Source of the DNA: an uncultured Ruthenibacterium sp.
GTDB taxonomy: Bacteria; Bacillota; Clostridia; Oscillospirales; Ruminococcaceae
Length of the DNA stretch: 41,459 nt
Assembly: GCA_944388395.1 (NCBI GenBank)
Contig: CALXIP010000028.1
Coordinates: 1-41,459, forward strand
Direction of reading: 5' to 3'
Position 1 is the first letter of the stretch. Each line of letters opens with the position of its first letter. Positions 40,861-41,459 of the stretch are shown here, piece by piece. The position numbers and the translations under genes are program-made. The notes under the pieces were generated by a model. The model saw nothing but the letters and a program-made list of their open reading frames with translations. It ran no database searches and was not told the origin of the DNA.

Positions 40861-41459
40861 ATGCTCCGCTTACTGATGATTGCAGATGATTTTACCGGTG
40901 CGCTGGACACCGGCGTTCAGCTGGCGCGTCATGGTGCACGCACGCTTGTGGTGACGGATGCCGGGGCAGATCTGCGCGGAATTGACACCGATGTGGAAGT
41001 TCTGGTCATGGATGCGGAAACACGCCATCTGCCCTCCCTGCAGGCGCACGAAATCGTGGCCCTCATTGTGGCGCAGGGCGTGGAGAGAAACATCCCCTAC
41101 ATTTATAAAAAAACCGACTCGGCCCTGCGGGGAAACATCGGCGCCGAACTCAGCGCCGCACTGGAAGCATCCGGTGTCCGGCAGTTGTTTTTCTTTCCGG
41201 CGCTGCCCGGCATGAACCGGCAGACGGTAGACGGCGTGCATTATATTGACGGCGTTCCGGTGGCACAAAGCGTTTTCGGCGCAGACCCCTTCGAGCCGGT
41301 GACCGAATCCCGGGTGACAGAGCTGATTGCACAGCAAAGTGATGTGCCCGCGCACTCTTTTCCGCCGTTGGAGACAGCCGGTCCCCTTCCTTCGCAAGAG
41401 GGAATTTTGATTTTTGATGCGCAGACAGAAATGCAGCTGCGCACTGCCGGCCAGCGTTT
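40861..41459 (+). CDS. Four-carbon acid sugar kinase family protein (DUF1537), 3' end outside window
   Basis: The first 199 residues of a gene cut by the window end. GAGG lies 8 bases before the ATG at 40861; an in-frame ATG at 40831 has no ribosome site. The start MLRLLMIADDFTGALDTGVQLARHG and YKKTDSALRGNIGAEL are signatures of the OtnK/DtnK/LtnK family, which phosphorylates four-carbon sugar acids such as 3-oxo-tetronate or erythronate on the way to dihydroxyacetone phosphate. The neighbouring PrpR-N regulator is a common partner of such genes. The full family length is about 420 residues. Confidence 0.93.
   Translation, partial: MLRLLMIADDFTGALDTGVQLARHGARTLVVTDAGADLRGIDTDVEVLVMDAETRHLPSLQAHEIVALIVAQGVERNIPYIYKKTDSALRGNIGAELSAALEASGVRQLFFFPALPGMNRQTVDGVHYIDGVPVAQSVFGADPFEPVTESRVTELIAQQSDVPAHSFPPLETAGPLPSQEGILIFDAQTEMQLRTAGQR

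Noticed and set aside
1..41459. CRISPR arrays, tRNA/rRNA genes, insertion sequences, prophage or att sites
   Set aside because: No regular spaced repeats, no transposase or integrase, and no cloverleaf candidates were recognised in the short intergenic regions. A tRNAscan, Rfam or IS search could not be run here.

Overview
The window looks like chromosomal DNA of a GC-rich, endospore-lineage Clostridia, most probably an Oscillospirales/Ruminococcaceae-type gut bacterium. The signs are a spoIIID gene, YesM/YesN-type two-component genes beside a sugar ABC transporter, CotH/VTC/DUF4956 genes, EFR1 and BlaI genes, strong AGGAGG ribosome sites, and a Gram-positive style Pel locus without outer-membrane parts. 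The species assignment is inference. No phage, insertion sequence, CRISPR array, tRNA or rRNA was seen.

Region 1 (1-10.9 kb) is mostly housekeeping. The end of polA is followed by rimI, a small membrane protein and tsaD, all on the plus strand. A small membrane gene and a MATE exporter come next. On the minus strand there is a cell-wall module: a BlaI-type repressor, an M56 (BlaR1-like) membrane protease fused to an M23 peptidase domain, and a coiled-coil M23 murein hydrolase. Then come a tcdA-like gene and a dedA gene.

Region 2 (10.2-14.7 kb) is a four-gene minus-strand operon: a membrane-anchored protein, a polytopic membrane protein, a cytosolic BMP-domain protein with a ParB-like N-terminus, and a metallophosphoesterase. 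It has a strong promoter and is divergent from a nim-like flavoprotein gene.

Region 3 (15.3-23.8 kb) holds a stand-alone protein resembling the C-terminal domain of RarA/MgsA, a sugar ABC transporter (two permeases and a lipoprotein binding protein), its YesN/YesM-type two-component system, an EFR1 flavodoxin-ferredoxin protein, and divergent spoIIID.

Region 4 (23.9-38.5 kb) is the most notable part. It is a compact ten-gene minus-strand operon of about 14.4 kb: a MalT-like LuxR regulator, pelD (with an N-terminal pseudo-epimerase fusion), pelE, a pelA-deacetylase-like gene with apparently lost catalytic residues, pelF, pelG, then a cotH-like kinase gene, a VTC polyphosphate-polymerase-like gene, a DUF4956 membrane gene and a DUF4874/DUF4832 secreted-type gene. 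All gaps within it are 50 bp or less, and it ends in one strong terminator. I read it as a c-di-GMP-controlled Pel-like exopolysaccharide synthase joined to a CotH/VTC/DUF4956 module that may phosphorylate or polyphosphorylate a surface component. The joint function is inference.

Region 5 (38.5-41.5 kb) has a PrpR-N type regulator with a degenerate AAA+ domain. It is divergent from a four-carbon acid sugar kinase (DUF1537) gene cut by the window end. The AT-rich 483 bp between them carries several palindromes and repeats that look like regulator sites.
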